A stretch of 64,000 nt of DNA from Diphasiastrum complanatum (lineage: Eukaryota; Streptophyta; Lycopodiopsida; Lycopodiales; Lycopodiaceae), in NCBI GenBank assembly GCA_029204225.1, contig CM055111.1, forward strand, positions 2,366,421 through 2,430,420, read 5' to 3'. Below the pieces are notes generated by a model. The model made no database searches. It had not been told where the DNA came from and saw only the letters and a list, made by a program, of their open reading frames with translations. Shown here piece after piece: positions 36,875 through 48,129 of this stretch. Both the position numbers and the translations under genes were made by a program. Position 1 is the stretch's first letter, and every line of letters starts with the position of its first letter.

Positions 36875-37020
36875 ATTTCCTTTTTGCCACGCGTGGCAAA
36901 AATCTTGAAAAAAAGTTTGAGGTTTGCCACGCGTGGCAAATTTTTCCAGCAAGCAAAATTCTGCCATGTCGTGGCAATTTTTAATTAGAGCGTGGCAGTG
37001 CCACGCGTGGCACTGCCACG
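36875..37020. repeat. GCCACGCGTGGC palindrome cluster (arm copy of locus 1)
   Basis: TTGCCACGCGTGGCAAA appears twice (about 36884 and 36925), and GTGCCACGCGTGGCAC near 37000 with GGCAGTG half-sites. One site that is GCCACGCATGGC in the left arm is GCCACGCGTGGC here, i.e. a perfect palindrome. Confidence 0.8.
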
Positions 37021-37128
37021 TAGAAATATTTTAACAAAAACAAAACCCGCAAAATGGAAAAAGTGGGGGCCTCGACTGCATTTGCAAATAGATTTCGTGA
37101 AGAGAAGCATTTGAAAGAAGAGCTTTGG

Positions 37129-37265
<137 letters not shown>

Positions 37266-37450
37266 GATAGTTTTGTTTGTTAGTTTTACATTGTTTATTG
37301 ATTTGTTGATTGATTTGTTTGTTGATTGGTTAGTGAATGATTGTTTATTGTTGGCTTTTGTAGAAAAAAACTATGCAATTTTGAAGGAAAGGAGACAATC
37401 CAAGCAAATGCATAAGGTATGTTAGGCATTCTAAATTTTGAAGAAAAGCT

Positions 37451-37562
<112 letters not shown>

Positions 37563-38130
37563 GTGAGATAGTTTTGTTTGTTAGTTTTTCATTGTTTATT
37601 CATGAGGTATATTATGCATTCTAAATTTTGGTAGATTACATTTGAGTCATAAAGTGCATTTTCATAGTATCTTCAACATGGTGAAATTGATGTAACAATG
37701 ATTAATGATTTTTTATTTAACAATGATTCTTTGATTTGTATTCTAACAATTATCATTTTGTTGATTGATTTGTAATCTAACAATGATTTGGTTTTCATTG
37801 TTTGCTTTTATAGAAAAAAAAAGAGATGCATCTTAGAAAGAATTAAAGATCATCCAAACAATAGATGAGGTATGTTTTTATCATCTTAAACTAATGTTTT
37901 GTTTGTTTTTTATTGTTTGTATATATTTACAACAAATTTATACAAGATGAAATTGAAAAACATAAACAATAAACAATCATTCCATACATAATGAGATTGA
38001 GATGATCAAATACAAAAGTTTATATTCATATTTCAAAAAAAGTGTACATATTCGCATCTAATTCATGAAAAGAGCATTGATAATAATACTCTTTTTTTCT
38101 ACTTTTGCAAATACTAGAAATACATCAAAT

Positions 38131-39293
38131 CTAAGAAGCAATAGTAGGCTTCTTAGTCTTCGTTACTTCTCCCTCATCGTTGTCCGAAGTCGAATCTTTT
38201 CCTTTGTCTTCGCCTTCGTCCCCTTCATCTTCATTCCCTTTTTTTCCTTGGTTTCCTCCCGTACTTTCTTCCACAAAGGAAGCGGATGCCCTCTACAAAC
38301 ACATTCACAAAACAAATTAATAATTATTAGCCAAACACGTGTCATAAAATTGAAATGAAATACAAATTGTGTATAAAAAATAAGAGAAATACAAATCATG
38401 TAATAAAAATTCGCCCTTGGATGTACGCCTTGTGTCGCAAGATGATCAACCAAGGCACTATAGCCATGGCAATATCCAATATTGTACTCGACATTTGTAT
38501 ACTTATGCCCATAATCTTCAACCTACATCAACACAAATCAATGATTAGAAAAAAACAAAAAATTATTGATAAACAATAAACATATGAAATGCAATTAGCT
38601 AAAAGAGAATTGCTTACAAATTGGGCATGCATATTGGCCTTGGCTCCCGATCCAAGGTGAGATTGGCCTAAAAGATTAAGCCTTGATTTTGTTGCCTCTC
38701 TTTGTTGCTTAAAGCGCTCGGGATTAGGATGCTAGGATTCATAAACATCTTTTTTTCAATCTTTTTTAGATGCCCATCCCGGTCTCTTCTTGCCTTTACT
38801 ACATAATCGTCTTAATGATCGGCCACTTATGACGAATATGCGTACACATACTCATCTTCGTCCATTTGTCATTAAATCAGTTTGGTTGTGGAAACTCACA
38901 GTACAATATATCAAGTATCTTGTCTTTGTCCCCTTGGCCTTGTTGCTCCCAAGGGTTAAACAAATCGTGACCAAAGTATTTAAGAGTAAGGTTGTGCAAT
39001 CTATTGATGATGACCTTACCCCTAATGTCCATGATGATGGAACCGTCCTCATCAAGGTCATAGAAAATATTCGTGGATTCTTCCGACGACATGTCCGTCG
39101 AAACGAATCCACGATCTTGTTGATCGGATTCTCCTTCGGAAAGACAAAGGGCTTTCATCCTTTGCCTTTCCTTGTGAGATAACATAGTATAAAAATCTCG
39201 CACTCGATCGGAATCCGATCACGAGGCTTGTCCTCTTTCACCAAAAGAGGATCTTGGCCTCCTCCTTGATGCTCCGCTACTGCTAGTAGACAT
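38131..39293 (-). pseudogene. Plant transposase (Ptta/En/Spm, Transposase_24-like) gene, decayed
   Basis: Starts MSTSSSGASRRRPRSSFGER at 39293. A long first part (39203-38877) has NLTLKYFGHDLFNPWEQQGQ and ILDILYCEFPQP. It continues as WTKMSMCTHIRHKWPI, RPGWASKKD and HPNPERFKQQREATKSRLNL with LGQSHLGSGAKANMHAQF. After introns come the VEDYGRKYTNVEYNIGFCHG exon and the acidic 3' exon shared with 15842-16236. The order W-K-Y/F-x-DW..., F+.Q...R, then H/GS-K resembles Transposase_24 proteins of CACTA elements. Stops (TGA after GQAS, after PQPN and after KKD; TAG after YES) show decay. Assignment is by pattern and moderate at best. Confidence 0.5.
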
Positions 39294-39360
39294 GACTATT
39301 AAGAGAAAGATATGAAGTTGTGAAAAGAACTTGGAAAGATATCAAATGTGAAAAATGAAA

Positions 39361-39875
<515 letters not shown>

Positions 39876-39971
39876 GAGAGATTGAAAGCTTGAGAGTGAG
39901 AGTGTGAGAGCTTGAGTGTGATAGTGAGCCTCAAGAAATCCACAAGAAAGTGTGGAGAAATATTGAATGAG

Positions 39972-41693
39972 GGCATTTATATTCATTTTTTAGATTTCAA
40001 GTGTCGCGTGGCTCTGACACGCATTATTTTGCCAAATACGTGATTACGGCTTGGAATGTGTCATATAGCGAGTGGTTTGTCAAAAAGACAAATTATGGAA
40101 CTAAAAACATGATTTGACTCTAATTTTATAAATATTTTTTGAGGACAAAAGCATGTGGGTGATATGACATACTTTTAAGCATGAATTTTTAAGGACAAAG
40201 GCATGTGATTGATATGACATACTTTGGGTACAAGAGGACCATGTTTTCTTTGAAGATTTTGATGATTTTTTGAAAAGGATAAATGAGTATTAATTATATT
40301 TTGATTTAGTATGAGATGATTTGATATGGTTGGTACAAAATGACCATGTGTTTATGAGATTTTGTGATTTAAAAAAAATGACAAATGTGAATATGTGGTT
40401 TGATGGCGCATATAAGTTGTGGACATTATTTACTTTATAAAGTATCAATTAATTTGTTATATATGTGTTCCTTAGAAACTCTTTCCGACCCTTTTGGGTC
40501 AGAACGTACTGGGTCGGAACGTTTTTTAAAAATAAAAAAACATGTGTTAAGCTGGGCACAATCTTCCTTCTTCTTCTTTGTAATACACTGAGGGACGCTA
40601 GATATACTACTACTTCCATGAAGTATGGTACCAATGAGCTAATAGATTTTGAGGAACATGGTTGTGTGTTGTGTGGTTAAAGCCAGTTGAAGGAAGATTA
40701 AGGATAGAAGAGATCTGAAATCTCTGTGGGTGGAATCCGAGGGATTGGAGGTGGGTTTTTTTTGTGAAGGGACTGTTGATGGATGGAAATGGGAGCAATT
40801 GACAAGAGCGCAGGGGAATGTGGTGGGGTGTTTTCGGACTTTGTGTTGAGTGGATGGAAAGGAAATAACTCGGTGGACGTTGTTAGATGATTGCTAGCGT
40901 TAAGAAATGGATCAAACATTTTTGTTTGTGAAATCCTTGGTCGTGGTCTTGTGCAGAGGTGCTACCAGCAATGCTAAGAGGATCGTCAAGACTAATTGAT
41001 TGTATCACAGTCGAATTTGATTTCAAAAGATCATTGAGAGCGTAAAATGGATTTTTCTTGGGTTGGTGATGGGGGACAAGGAAAAATTGAGCATTTGCAA
41101 TATCCATCTCTTGAAGTGCTCATGCTACTATATTAAATCTCTGCCGCCATAATCTCTTCTTAAAATAAAACTATTGCTCTCTTGTCCTTCCAAGCAGTAA
41201 ACTAATCATCCTGTCCAAGGACTAGATTCAATCTATCAGGGGCCAAAATTGATTGTTCCAAATCATAGATTGACCAAGTTCAGTCACTCGATCTTCTATG
41301 TCAAGTGATAAGGACCAAGATCTTGTATTGGACATTAGATTTGAACTATTTAAAGTGATGGGAATCGACTTTAATCTATTTCATGAGCACAAAATTTTTC
41401 GAATTTGGTCAGTTTATGAGAAACCTTTAGTGATATGCACGAAAAGTGAGCTATTCCAAAATATACACATCAAATTTTAGTTATCTCATGTGATATGAGC
41501 TATCTTAGTGTACTAGACTTGGGATTGGAAACATGTATATTTATTAAATGTACAGTAGATATTATGTACTTAACATTTGGAATTGTAGCATTGTGTGTTG
41601 AATATAACTTTTTTGTTTTTTTTCTACGATTGTTTAAAGCACACCGCCTCCACAAGATAGAAAAAGTTAAAGAAGATGCAATATTATTACAAA
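39972..41693. other. No gene recognised; short tandem repeat at 40135-40225
   Basis: A ~50 bp phrase (GAGGACAAAAGCATGTGGG plus TGATATGACATACTTT) occurs twice in tandem near 40141 and 40190. A TGGGTCAGAACGTACTGGGT palindromic phrase is at about 40495. Two overlapping minus frames at 40700-41107 have no recognisable domain. Confidence 0.4.
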
Positions 41694-42031
41694 ATGAAAT
41701 CACGAAAAAGAGCACAAATGCTTGAGCAAAGACTTAGTGGGTCATCATCGTCATCAAGTTCTGGTGCCCAGCCTCAACCTAAATTGTAGGTACTATATAA
41801 TTATTTGTTTAAAACTTAGGATTGTATTTATACACATATAAATTAGCTTGTAACATTAAGCTAATCATTTTTGTAATTGTAAAATGAAATTAGTATCAAC
41901 AGAGGTACAATGAAAAGATATATTTCAAGTGCAAACAATACAAAAGATTGAAAATTCGAGAAAGACAAATAGTGGCACAACATCTGTGGAAGTTTGGAAA
42001 GCACATTGAGGAGCCCGATGTGGATTTGGAG
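41694..42031 (+). pseudogene. 5' exons of the zinc finger-SET-CACTA composite gene
   Basis: A candidate start MKSRKRAQMLEQRLSGSSSS at 41694 is followed by an intron. The exon 41894-42031 reads YQQRYNEKIYFKCKQYKRLK and RQIVAQHLWKFGKHIEEPD with a GAG|GTACAT donor at 42032. The KCKQY...QHLWKFGKH layout resembles a C2H2-like finger with the second Cys replaced by Tyr, as found near the N-terminus of some CACTA transposases. The donor pairs in phase 0 with the acceptor at 46681 on the far side of the inserted LTR element, which supports one interrupted gene. The first exon junction phase could not be resolved. Confidence 0.45.
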
Positions 42032-42113
42032 GTACATTTTGACTATCTAATATTGTTCTTATCATACACATATTTATAATTTTTTTGAAAAAAATAAAAA
42101 CCAATGCTTGTGT

Positions 42114-42806
42114 TGTGAAAGTACTGTACTTTAGGACCATAAATGGATCTACAAAAGATCCACAAGAGTGATTGGATGCTTGCTTAACAATCTATCAAAA
42201 AACTAGACACAAAAAAGTTGATCTAGATTGGCAATTTGACAAACAACAAGCATTAACAATCAAAAGCATTGATAAACATCAAAATCCGAGCCCACACGTG
42301 TGTACTACAGGCTGTAGTACGGCCTTCAACCTGAGAAACAAGTAGAAATTGATTTGGTTTCATTTGGATCACAAAAACTCAATGTACATAGTGAACTAGC
42401 TTGAGATTGCCAATGAGCTCCAAAAATTTTCTATCTTCTCACTATGGAGAGAGGGAATACATAGCAAATTCGACTTCCTTCTTGAAGTTAGGTGGATTTC
42501 CAGCATGTAATAAGGAAGTTAACTCACTCTCCTTGACCTAAAATGAAACCCTAGTCTATTTCCTAGAGTTATGCTTGGTAGGTAGCTAGTTGGTCAAATT
42601 TTCACCTTAAACTTAGGTGTAGGTCCTATAAAGTAGGGATGACCACCAAATAGACATGACCAACTCTCTTGACTTGACCTAACCTACATAGATGGTCCAT
42701 GGCATCATGGCCTCACATGTGTGGGACCCACTTGTGTACACAATTTACACTATTCTACATGGTTTTTGATCAAGCTAGATTTGCCAATTTTTGGCAATTC
42801 TTCACA
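42114..42806 (-). repeat. 3' LTR of the copia element
   Basis: 693 bp. Contains the perfect hairpin GTACTACAGGCTGTAGTAC at 42302-42320 and a second TTTGCCAATTTTTGGCAA inverted repeat near the TTCACA end. Confidence 0.95.
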
Positions 42807-43016
42807 CTCCTCCTCAAATTTAGCTTGATCTATTTACAACTCTCTTGATAGATCAATGAAAGCTTTTAGAAGTGTCTAAAAAATCCAGCTACAAAGAAGA
42901 AACTTTTGAGACTCCAATAGAGAATGATGTCCATGAAGGATCTTTCACCACCTCTTAGAGGATCCCTTACAAGATGTTCCATAAATGTGTCTATATACAT
43001 GTAGCACACTTCAAAA

Positions 43017-45191
43017 CTAAACATCATGCCAAGCCATGGATTCCAAGGCATTTTGTGCACTTGAAGATACATCAATTAAAATATTAAGTGCATAAATAAT
43101 GTTGCCAAAGACAACTTGTCTTGCTTGATTCATATGATTGAGCCTAGATGGCTCCATCTTGATACTCAAGGTTTTTCTTGGAGTCCTCGGGCCTTGAGCT
43201 TGCTCCTCCACTTGACTTGACTCCAAACCATCAATGAATTGAATAAGGTGTTGATCCAAAGGTGCTTCTTCAAGTTTACAAATCTTCCACTCTTGAAAGA
43301 TCACATTTCCACCATTGACAAATTCTTTGGCTGAAAACAAGTAGATTCTACAATCTCTACTTGAAGAGCAAAACACTACCATTATTCCTATCATTGAAAT
43401 AGGATAATCTTTGGTCCTTACATTGGAATGATCATGCTCAAAGCATGTGGACCCAAAGATTTCCAATACAATTGATGTTTCATCTTTTATGACACTATTC
43501 AAACTATTACAAAAATAGTTATCCAATGAAATTGCTTTATCAACAACAAATGTAGATTTCAAAGCATTCCATTTCATTGTCTTGTCATACAAAGCAATAA
43601 ACACCATGAATCTTAAAGGTAAGAAACAAGTCACCTCATGTCTACTAATACTTTCCAAAAAATATTCAAAGATAGTAGACTCTCCAATGCTCACCACCCT
43701 TGCAAGATTCACACTTGAATGGACAATTTGCATGCAATTTGATGACTCGGCCATTGTCATTGAGGACTCCCTTGGAACTCTCATGCTTTGAGGCTGATCC
43801 TCAATATCTTCCTCCTTTTGATGCTCCTCCTCAATGCAAGCAAGATCACACTTTGCCAAGATCTCCTTTTGAGTGATCTCCTCATTTGCCAAGCTCATTC
43901 TTTCAAAAGCAACACTAGCTTCCAACTTAAACAATCTTCCATGCTTAAATCCCTTTGCAATGCAAACATCATTCTTCAAGATGAAACAAACACCATGCTT
44001 AAAGTGGACATCCAAACCACTTTCTAAGAGTAAACCAACACTAAGCATATTCTTGGTGATTGATGGTACATAAAGGACATTTTCTAGATCCATGCATTTT
44101 GAGGATTCTAGACACAAAGAGATGGTGCCAACACCATCTATCGTACACTCTTCATCATTTGCAGTAAAGACAAACTTTTTAGCAGCATTGAAAGAGTGTA
44201 AAGTTGAGAAAAAGTCCTTTTCACAAGACATGTGAGAGCTAGCTCCACTGTCGATCCACCAATTGTCTCTTGAATTGCTATTGCTTGTTGGTGAGGATGT
44301 AGATGCCATCAAGAATACATCTACTTCATCCTCCTCCTCCTTTGCAAGGTTTCCTTGTTTGTCCTCCACTTGTGCTCTTAGCCTCTTGTAGCATTTAGAT
44401 GCATAATGCCCCTTCCTTCCACAAAAGAAGCATTTTTGCTTTGACTTGTCCTTTGAGCTTGATGCATCATCCTCTTCTTTGGCCTCCTTTGGATGTTTCT
44501 TCTTTCCATTGGTCTTCTTTTTGCCCTTGAATGAGAAATTGGCTTTCTCATCACCATCCTCCAATGACAAGGAACTCATCCTAGATTTTGCATGGAGCAT
44601 CCTACACTCTTCAGCCACTAATACGTTGTGAAGTTTTTCTATAATTGGCAAAGTGTCTTGGATGGCAAAACTTTGGACCAAATTTGCAAAGTCATCTCCT
44701 AGACCATTAAGGACAATTTGTACAAGCTCTCCATCATGAATCTTCTCTCCAATGGAAGCCAACTCCCTATTTAGAGACTTGATTCTGAGTACATAATCAT
44801 GTGCACTCTCCTCACTTCTCCTCATGCTTTGCAAAATTTGATTTCTAAGCATAAGAACTCTAGAAGTGTTGCTAGACTCATAGATTGATTTTAAAGACTC
44901 CCAAGCCTCTTTAGCATTAGTACAAGCTGATACTTCTCTCAACAAATCATTGCTCACATTCATCTTTACACAATGAAGTGCAAGCCTAGATCTCTTCTTG
45001 TATCTAGCTAACTCCTGTGCACCTAGAGGTTCATCTTCATCTTCAATCAAGAACTCATAAAGGTCTTGGAGCACTAAGAGTGACTCCATTCCAACCTTCC
45101 AAATAGCATAATTTGTAGAATTCAACCTCTCACTAGCTTCTAGAAGGTATGCTCCAGCAGATCCCATCTTACTAGTGACTTCTACAAACAA
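43017..45191 (-). CDS. Gag-protease polyprotein, 724 codons, with integrase-tail remnant
   Basis: Intact frame. Residues about 20-200 are a UBN2/DUF4219-type copia gag (LNSTNYAIWKVGMESLLVLQ, AWESLKSIYESS, LVQIVLNGLGDDF). The zinc knuckle CFFCGRKGHYASKC is at 254-267 (CX2CX4HX4C), and the aspartic protease DSGASSHM is at 314-321 with a LYVPSITKNMLSVG flap-side region. The C-terminus holds EIFGSTCFEHDHSN (578-590) and GGNVIFQEW, the conserved post-integrase motifs, but the catalytic integrase core, RT and RNase H are missing. The protein can package RNA and process gag in principle. Paralogous fragments are at 30.9-34.0 kb. An alternative start is the Met at residue 9. Confidence 0.9.
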   Translation of the reverse strand: MFVEVTSKMGSAGAYLLEASERLNSTNYAIWKVGMESLLVLQDLYEFLIEDEDEPLGAQELARYKKRSRLALHCVKMNVSNDLLREVSACTNAKEAWESLKSIYESSNTSRVLMLRNQILQSMRRSEESAHDYVLRIKSLNRELASIGEKIHDGELVQIVLNGLGDDFANLVQSFAIQDTLPIIEKLHNVLVAEECRMLHAKSRMSSLSLEDGDEKANFSFKGKKKTNGKKKHPKEAKEEDDASSSKDKSKQKCFFCGRKGHYASKCYKRLRAQVEDKQGNLAKEEEDEVDVFLMASTSSPTSNSNSRDNWWIDSGASSHMSCEKDFFSTLHSFNAAKKFVFTANDEECTIDGVGTISLCLESSKCMDLENVLYVPSITKNMLSVGLLLESGLDVHFKHGVCFILKNDVCIAKGFKHGRLFKLEASVAFERMSLANEEITQKEILAKCDLACIEEEHQKEEDIEDQPQSMRVPRESSMTMAESSNCMQIVHSSVNLARVVSIGESTIFEYFLESISRHEVTCFLPLRFMVFIALYDKTMKWNALKSTFVVDKAISLDNYFCNSLNSVIKDETSIVLEIFGSTCFEHDHSNVRTKDYPISMIGIMVVFCSSSRDCRIYLFSAKEFVNGGNVIFQEWKICKLEEAPLDQHLIQFIDGLESSQVEEQAQGPRTPRKTLSIKMEPSRLNHMNQARQVVFGNIIYALNILIDVSSSAQNALESMAWHDV

Positions 45192-45945
45192 GAAATAGAT
45201 TTGATTGACTTGAAACTCACAAAGGTCTCACACTTGCAGTGTTTCACTCAAATTTGATTTCTAATTCAACAAATGGACTTATAATCACAGTTCTATCACT
45301 CCCTCACAAAGCTGGAATGAAGATAGATGAAGAAACTACTTTCAAACAAATCTTGCCAAGAAATGGATTTGATTGTCTCTAGAAACTCACTAAGGTCTCT
45401 CTCTTGTAGTTTTTCACTCAAATTAGATTTCTAATCCAACAAATCTCAGATCTAGCACTCCCTCACAAAGTTGGAATGAAGATAAGATGATGTGAAATCT
45501 ACTTACAATCAAATCTTGCCAATTTTGGCTATTTTTGGACAAAAAAATGACTTAATCTCTTTCTTCCTTCTTGGTGTACTTTCAAGACCTGTTTTTAACC
45601 TTAATAGGACTTGAACTCAGCCTAAATTAATTAGATTCCATGTAACAAATTCAAATCTAATCAATGGCAAATGATCTTGGTAGATTATCCTAGGATCTCC
45701 ACCAAAAATTACACCAATAGCTCACAAATTGAATTTTTTTGGATCAAATGAATACCATGCATTAAATGCAGGTTCAGAGGTGACCACACATGTGGACAGT
45801 ACGGATTTGGACCCCTACCAAGTTTGGGATCAAATCTCCTCACCAAAATCAAGATTCTAGCTTGCCCTCTCAATACTAGTTTTTAGCACCAAAACTTGCT
45901 AAAAATGGATTTGCATTAGATCAATGGCTTATGCTCTTGTACTTG

Positions 45946-45957
45946 GATCTGATACCA
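45946..45957 (-). other. Primer-binding site (tRNA-iMet type)
   Basis: TGGTATCAGATC on the minus strand, one mismatch from the usual TGGTATCAGAGC, directly at the LTR border. Confidence 0.9.
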
Positions 45958-46658
45958 TGTGAAAGTACTGTACTTTAGGACCATAAATGGATCTACAAAA
46001 AATCCACAAGAGTGATTGGATGCTTGCTTAACAATCTATCAAAAAACTAGACACAAAAAAGTTGATCTAGATTGGCAATTTGACAAACAACAAGCATTAA
46101 CAATCAAAAGCATTGATAAACATCAAAATCCGAGCCCACACGTGTGTACTACAGGCTGTAGTACAGCCTTCAACCTGAGAAACAAGTAGAAATTGATTTG
46201 GTTTCATTTGGATCACAAAAACTCAATGTACATAGTGAACTAGCTTGAGATTGCCAATGAGCTCCAAAAATTTTCTATCTTCTCACTATGGAGAGAGGGA
46301 ATACATAGCAAATTCGACTTCCTTCTTGAAGTTAGGTGGATTTCCAGCATGTAATAAGGAAGTTAACTCACTCTCCTTGACCTAAAATGAAACCCTAGTC
46401 TATTTCCTAGAGTTATGCTTGGTAGGTAGCTAGTTGGTCAAATTTTCACCTTAAACTTAGGTGTAGGTCCTATAAAGTAGGGATGACCACCAAATAGACA
46501 TGACCAACTCGCTTGACTTGACCTAACCTACATTAGGATGGGTTTCCTATGTGGCATCATGGCCTCACATGTGTGGGACCCACTTGTGTACACAATTTAC
46601 ACTATTCTACATGGTTTTTGATCAAGCTAGATTTGCCAATTTTTGGCAATTCTTCACA
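45958..46658 (-). repeat. 5' LTR of the copia element
   Basis: 701 bp. The main difference from the other LTR is a short variable stretch near 46531-46552 (ATTAGGATGGGTTTCCTATG, shorter in the other LTR). The hairpin recurs at 46146-46164. Confidence 0.95.
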
Positions 46659-46681
46659 TGTGTAATGTTTCACTCTTGCAG

Positions 46682-47178
46682 AATAATACATTGGTGTCAA
46701 TGTCTTATAACACGTCGATTGACAATTTTATCAACAAGATAAGAAATATCGATTTTGGATCATCTTTGGCATTAGACAAAGATCTTGTTGATGATCATAA
46801 TGATGTCACTAGCCACTACACACCTCATGATGTGAAAGTTATGCATCTTTCCATTTTGCACGTCAATCACTCCACCACACTCACATAGATCTTTCCATGA
46901 AATCTATTCATCCCACGATATCACCACACATAGATTCTATTCATATCATGTCACCTCACATGGATTCTATCCATCCCACAACACCTCACGCAAATTCTAC
47001 TATGGATTCTATTCATTCCACGATGTCACCACACGTCGATTCTATCTATCTCATGACACGTCACATCGATTTTATCCATCCCACGACACCTCACATCGAT
47101 TCTATCCATCCCACATCACCTCACATACCTTGTGTAGAATCTCCTCTTCTTCCTATCCCATCTAGATTTACTCCTTAA
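46682..47178 (+). pseudogene. Linker exon with decapeptide repeats (SET-CACTA composite gene)
   Basis: Begins after CACTCTTGCAG and continues in phase from the upstream exon: NNTLVSMSYNTSIDNFINKI, DFGSSLALDKDLVDDHND, HYTPHDVK. A stop then appears in that frame. A neighbouring frame at 46897-47178 is open and encodes about seven copies of a 10-residue repeat of type HIDSIHPTTP from a 30 bp DNA tandem repeat. Either an intron or a frameshift joins the parts. Another frame change at about 47165-47175 is needed to enter the SET exon (LRKRTQLERILTIFKNEQPN). Confidence 0.4.
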
Positions 47179-47204
47179 GAAAAAGAACACAACTTGAACG
47201 CATT

Positions 47205-47940
47205 TTGACAATATTTAAAAATGAACAACCAAATTTATGTACTGTTGACTTATCCAAGAATGTTTTAAATTCATTTACTGAGTCTCCCCTTCCTCCCTAC
47301 CTAGAAGCATTGGTTAAGCCCTTTGATAGAAAGAAATATTCATGTTGGCCTGATAGAGTACCACTACCACAATGTGGAACATCATTTTCATATAGGGGTC
47401 ATATGTACATGATCAAGCCAAGTGAGCACTTTTCTAATGCGAGATTGGGTTTATTTTCTTTGACTAGCATTGATGTCCCCTTGAATAGTGTTGTCACATT
47501 AATGCCTTATGCAGGACCTCAATACAATTGGGGTGATTGGCATGCTCTATGTCATCACCAATGGAGAATGCAGGTTTATGGCTTGAATGCCAATGCTTGT
47601 TCTTTGGAAGAGCGATGTGTGCAAGGAGAGAATGTTTTGAAATCACATTGTATGTACATTGATGGGCGTCCAGAAAAATATGGCAATATTGCTGCATATA
47701 TAAATAGTTCCATTGGGCACTCTTCATTAACTAATTGTAATTTCGAGGAACGCACCAATGGAAAGGAAGAATACTTTTCTAAGAACTCAAAAAGTACATA
47801 CGTAATGGTATGTGCGATAAGGCCCATTAAATGTGGTGAAGAGCTATTTATCAAATATAGCTTCAATCGCGAGTCTTCCAAAATGTGTACAAAAGGCTTT
47901 GAGCCAAACTCAAGCATGTACCTTGTGAATATCAAAATAC
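47205..47940 (+). pseudogene. SET-like domain exon
   Basis: Within this exon, GLFS (82-85), VVTLMPYAGPQYNW (96-109), YIDGRPEKYGNIAAYINSS (151-169), TNCNFEE (176-182) and AIRPIKCGEELFIKYSF (204-220) follow the SET order: N-terminal G.F, the Y.G turn, GN.A..IN, and the C-terminal GEEL..Y. SET proteins are usually lysine methyltransferases. The canonical NHS motif is NSS here, so activity is uncertain. The frame is clean from at least TTG 47205; the printed start is not a natural ATG and the exon is internal. A GTGAAT donor near 47928 would join SSMYL to DYELSSSSSDDD at 48130. The same strand and exon chain lead into CACTA transposase, suggesting one composite gene. Confidence 0.6.
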
Positions 47941-48129
47941 ATTTTATCTATTTAGTGAGAGCAAGTTATATTGAATGTGAATTAATTGTTTTTTTTATAT
48001 TTCATATTGCATGCCTTAATTCAAGATATGGTGTTTTATTTGCATGTCTTAATTTTAGTTTTAATTTTCATGAATGACAATCTTATATGTTAATTGATCA
48101 ATATGTTAATTTGTTTCCCATGTTTGAAG

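Larger units (their letters stand above)
42114..46658 (-). mobile_element. Complete non-autonomous copia retrotransposon (gag-protease only)
   Basis: 4.5 kb element with LTRs 42114-42806 and 45958-46658, both starting TGTGAA and ending TTCACA. It is flanked by the perfect 5 bp target duplication TGTGT (42109-42113, 46659-46663). In minus orientation the primer site TGGTATCAGATC (45957-45946) abuts the 5' LTR, and a purine tract TTTGAGGAGGAG (42818-42807) abuts the 3' LTR. LTRs differ by only a few substitutions and one short indel region, so insertion is recent. It has one ORF and lacks RT and RNase H, so it must rely on a partner element. It sits in an intron of the SET-CACTA gene, antisense to it. 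Confidence 0.95.
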
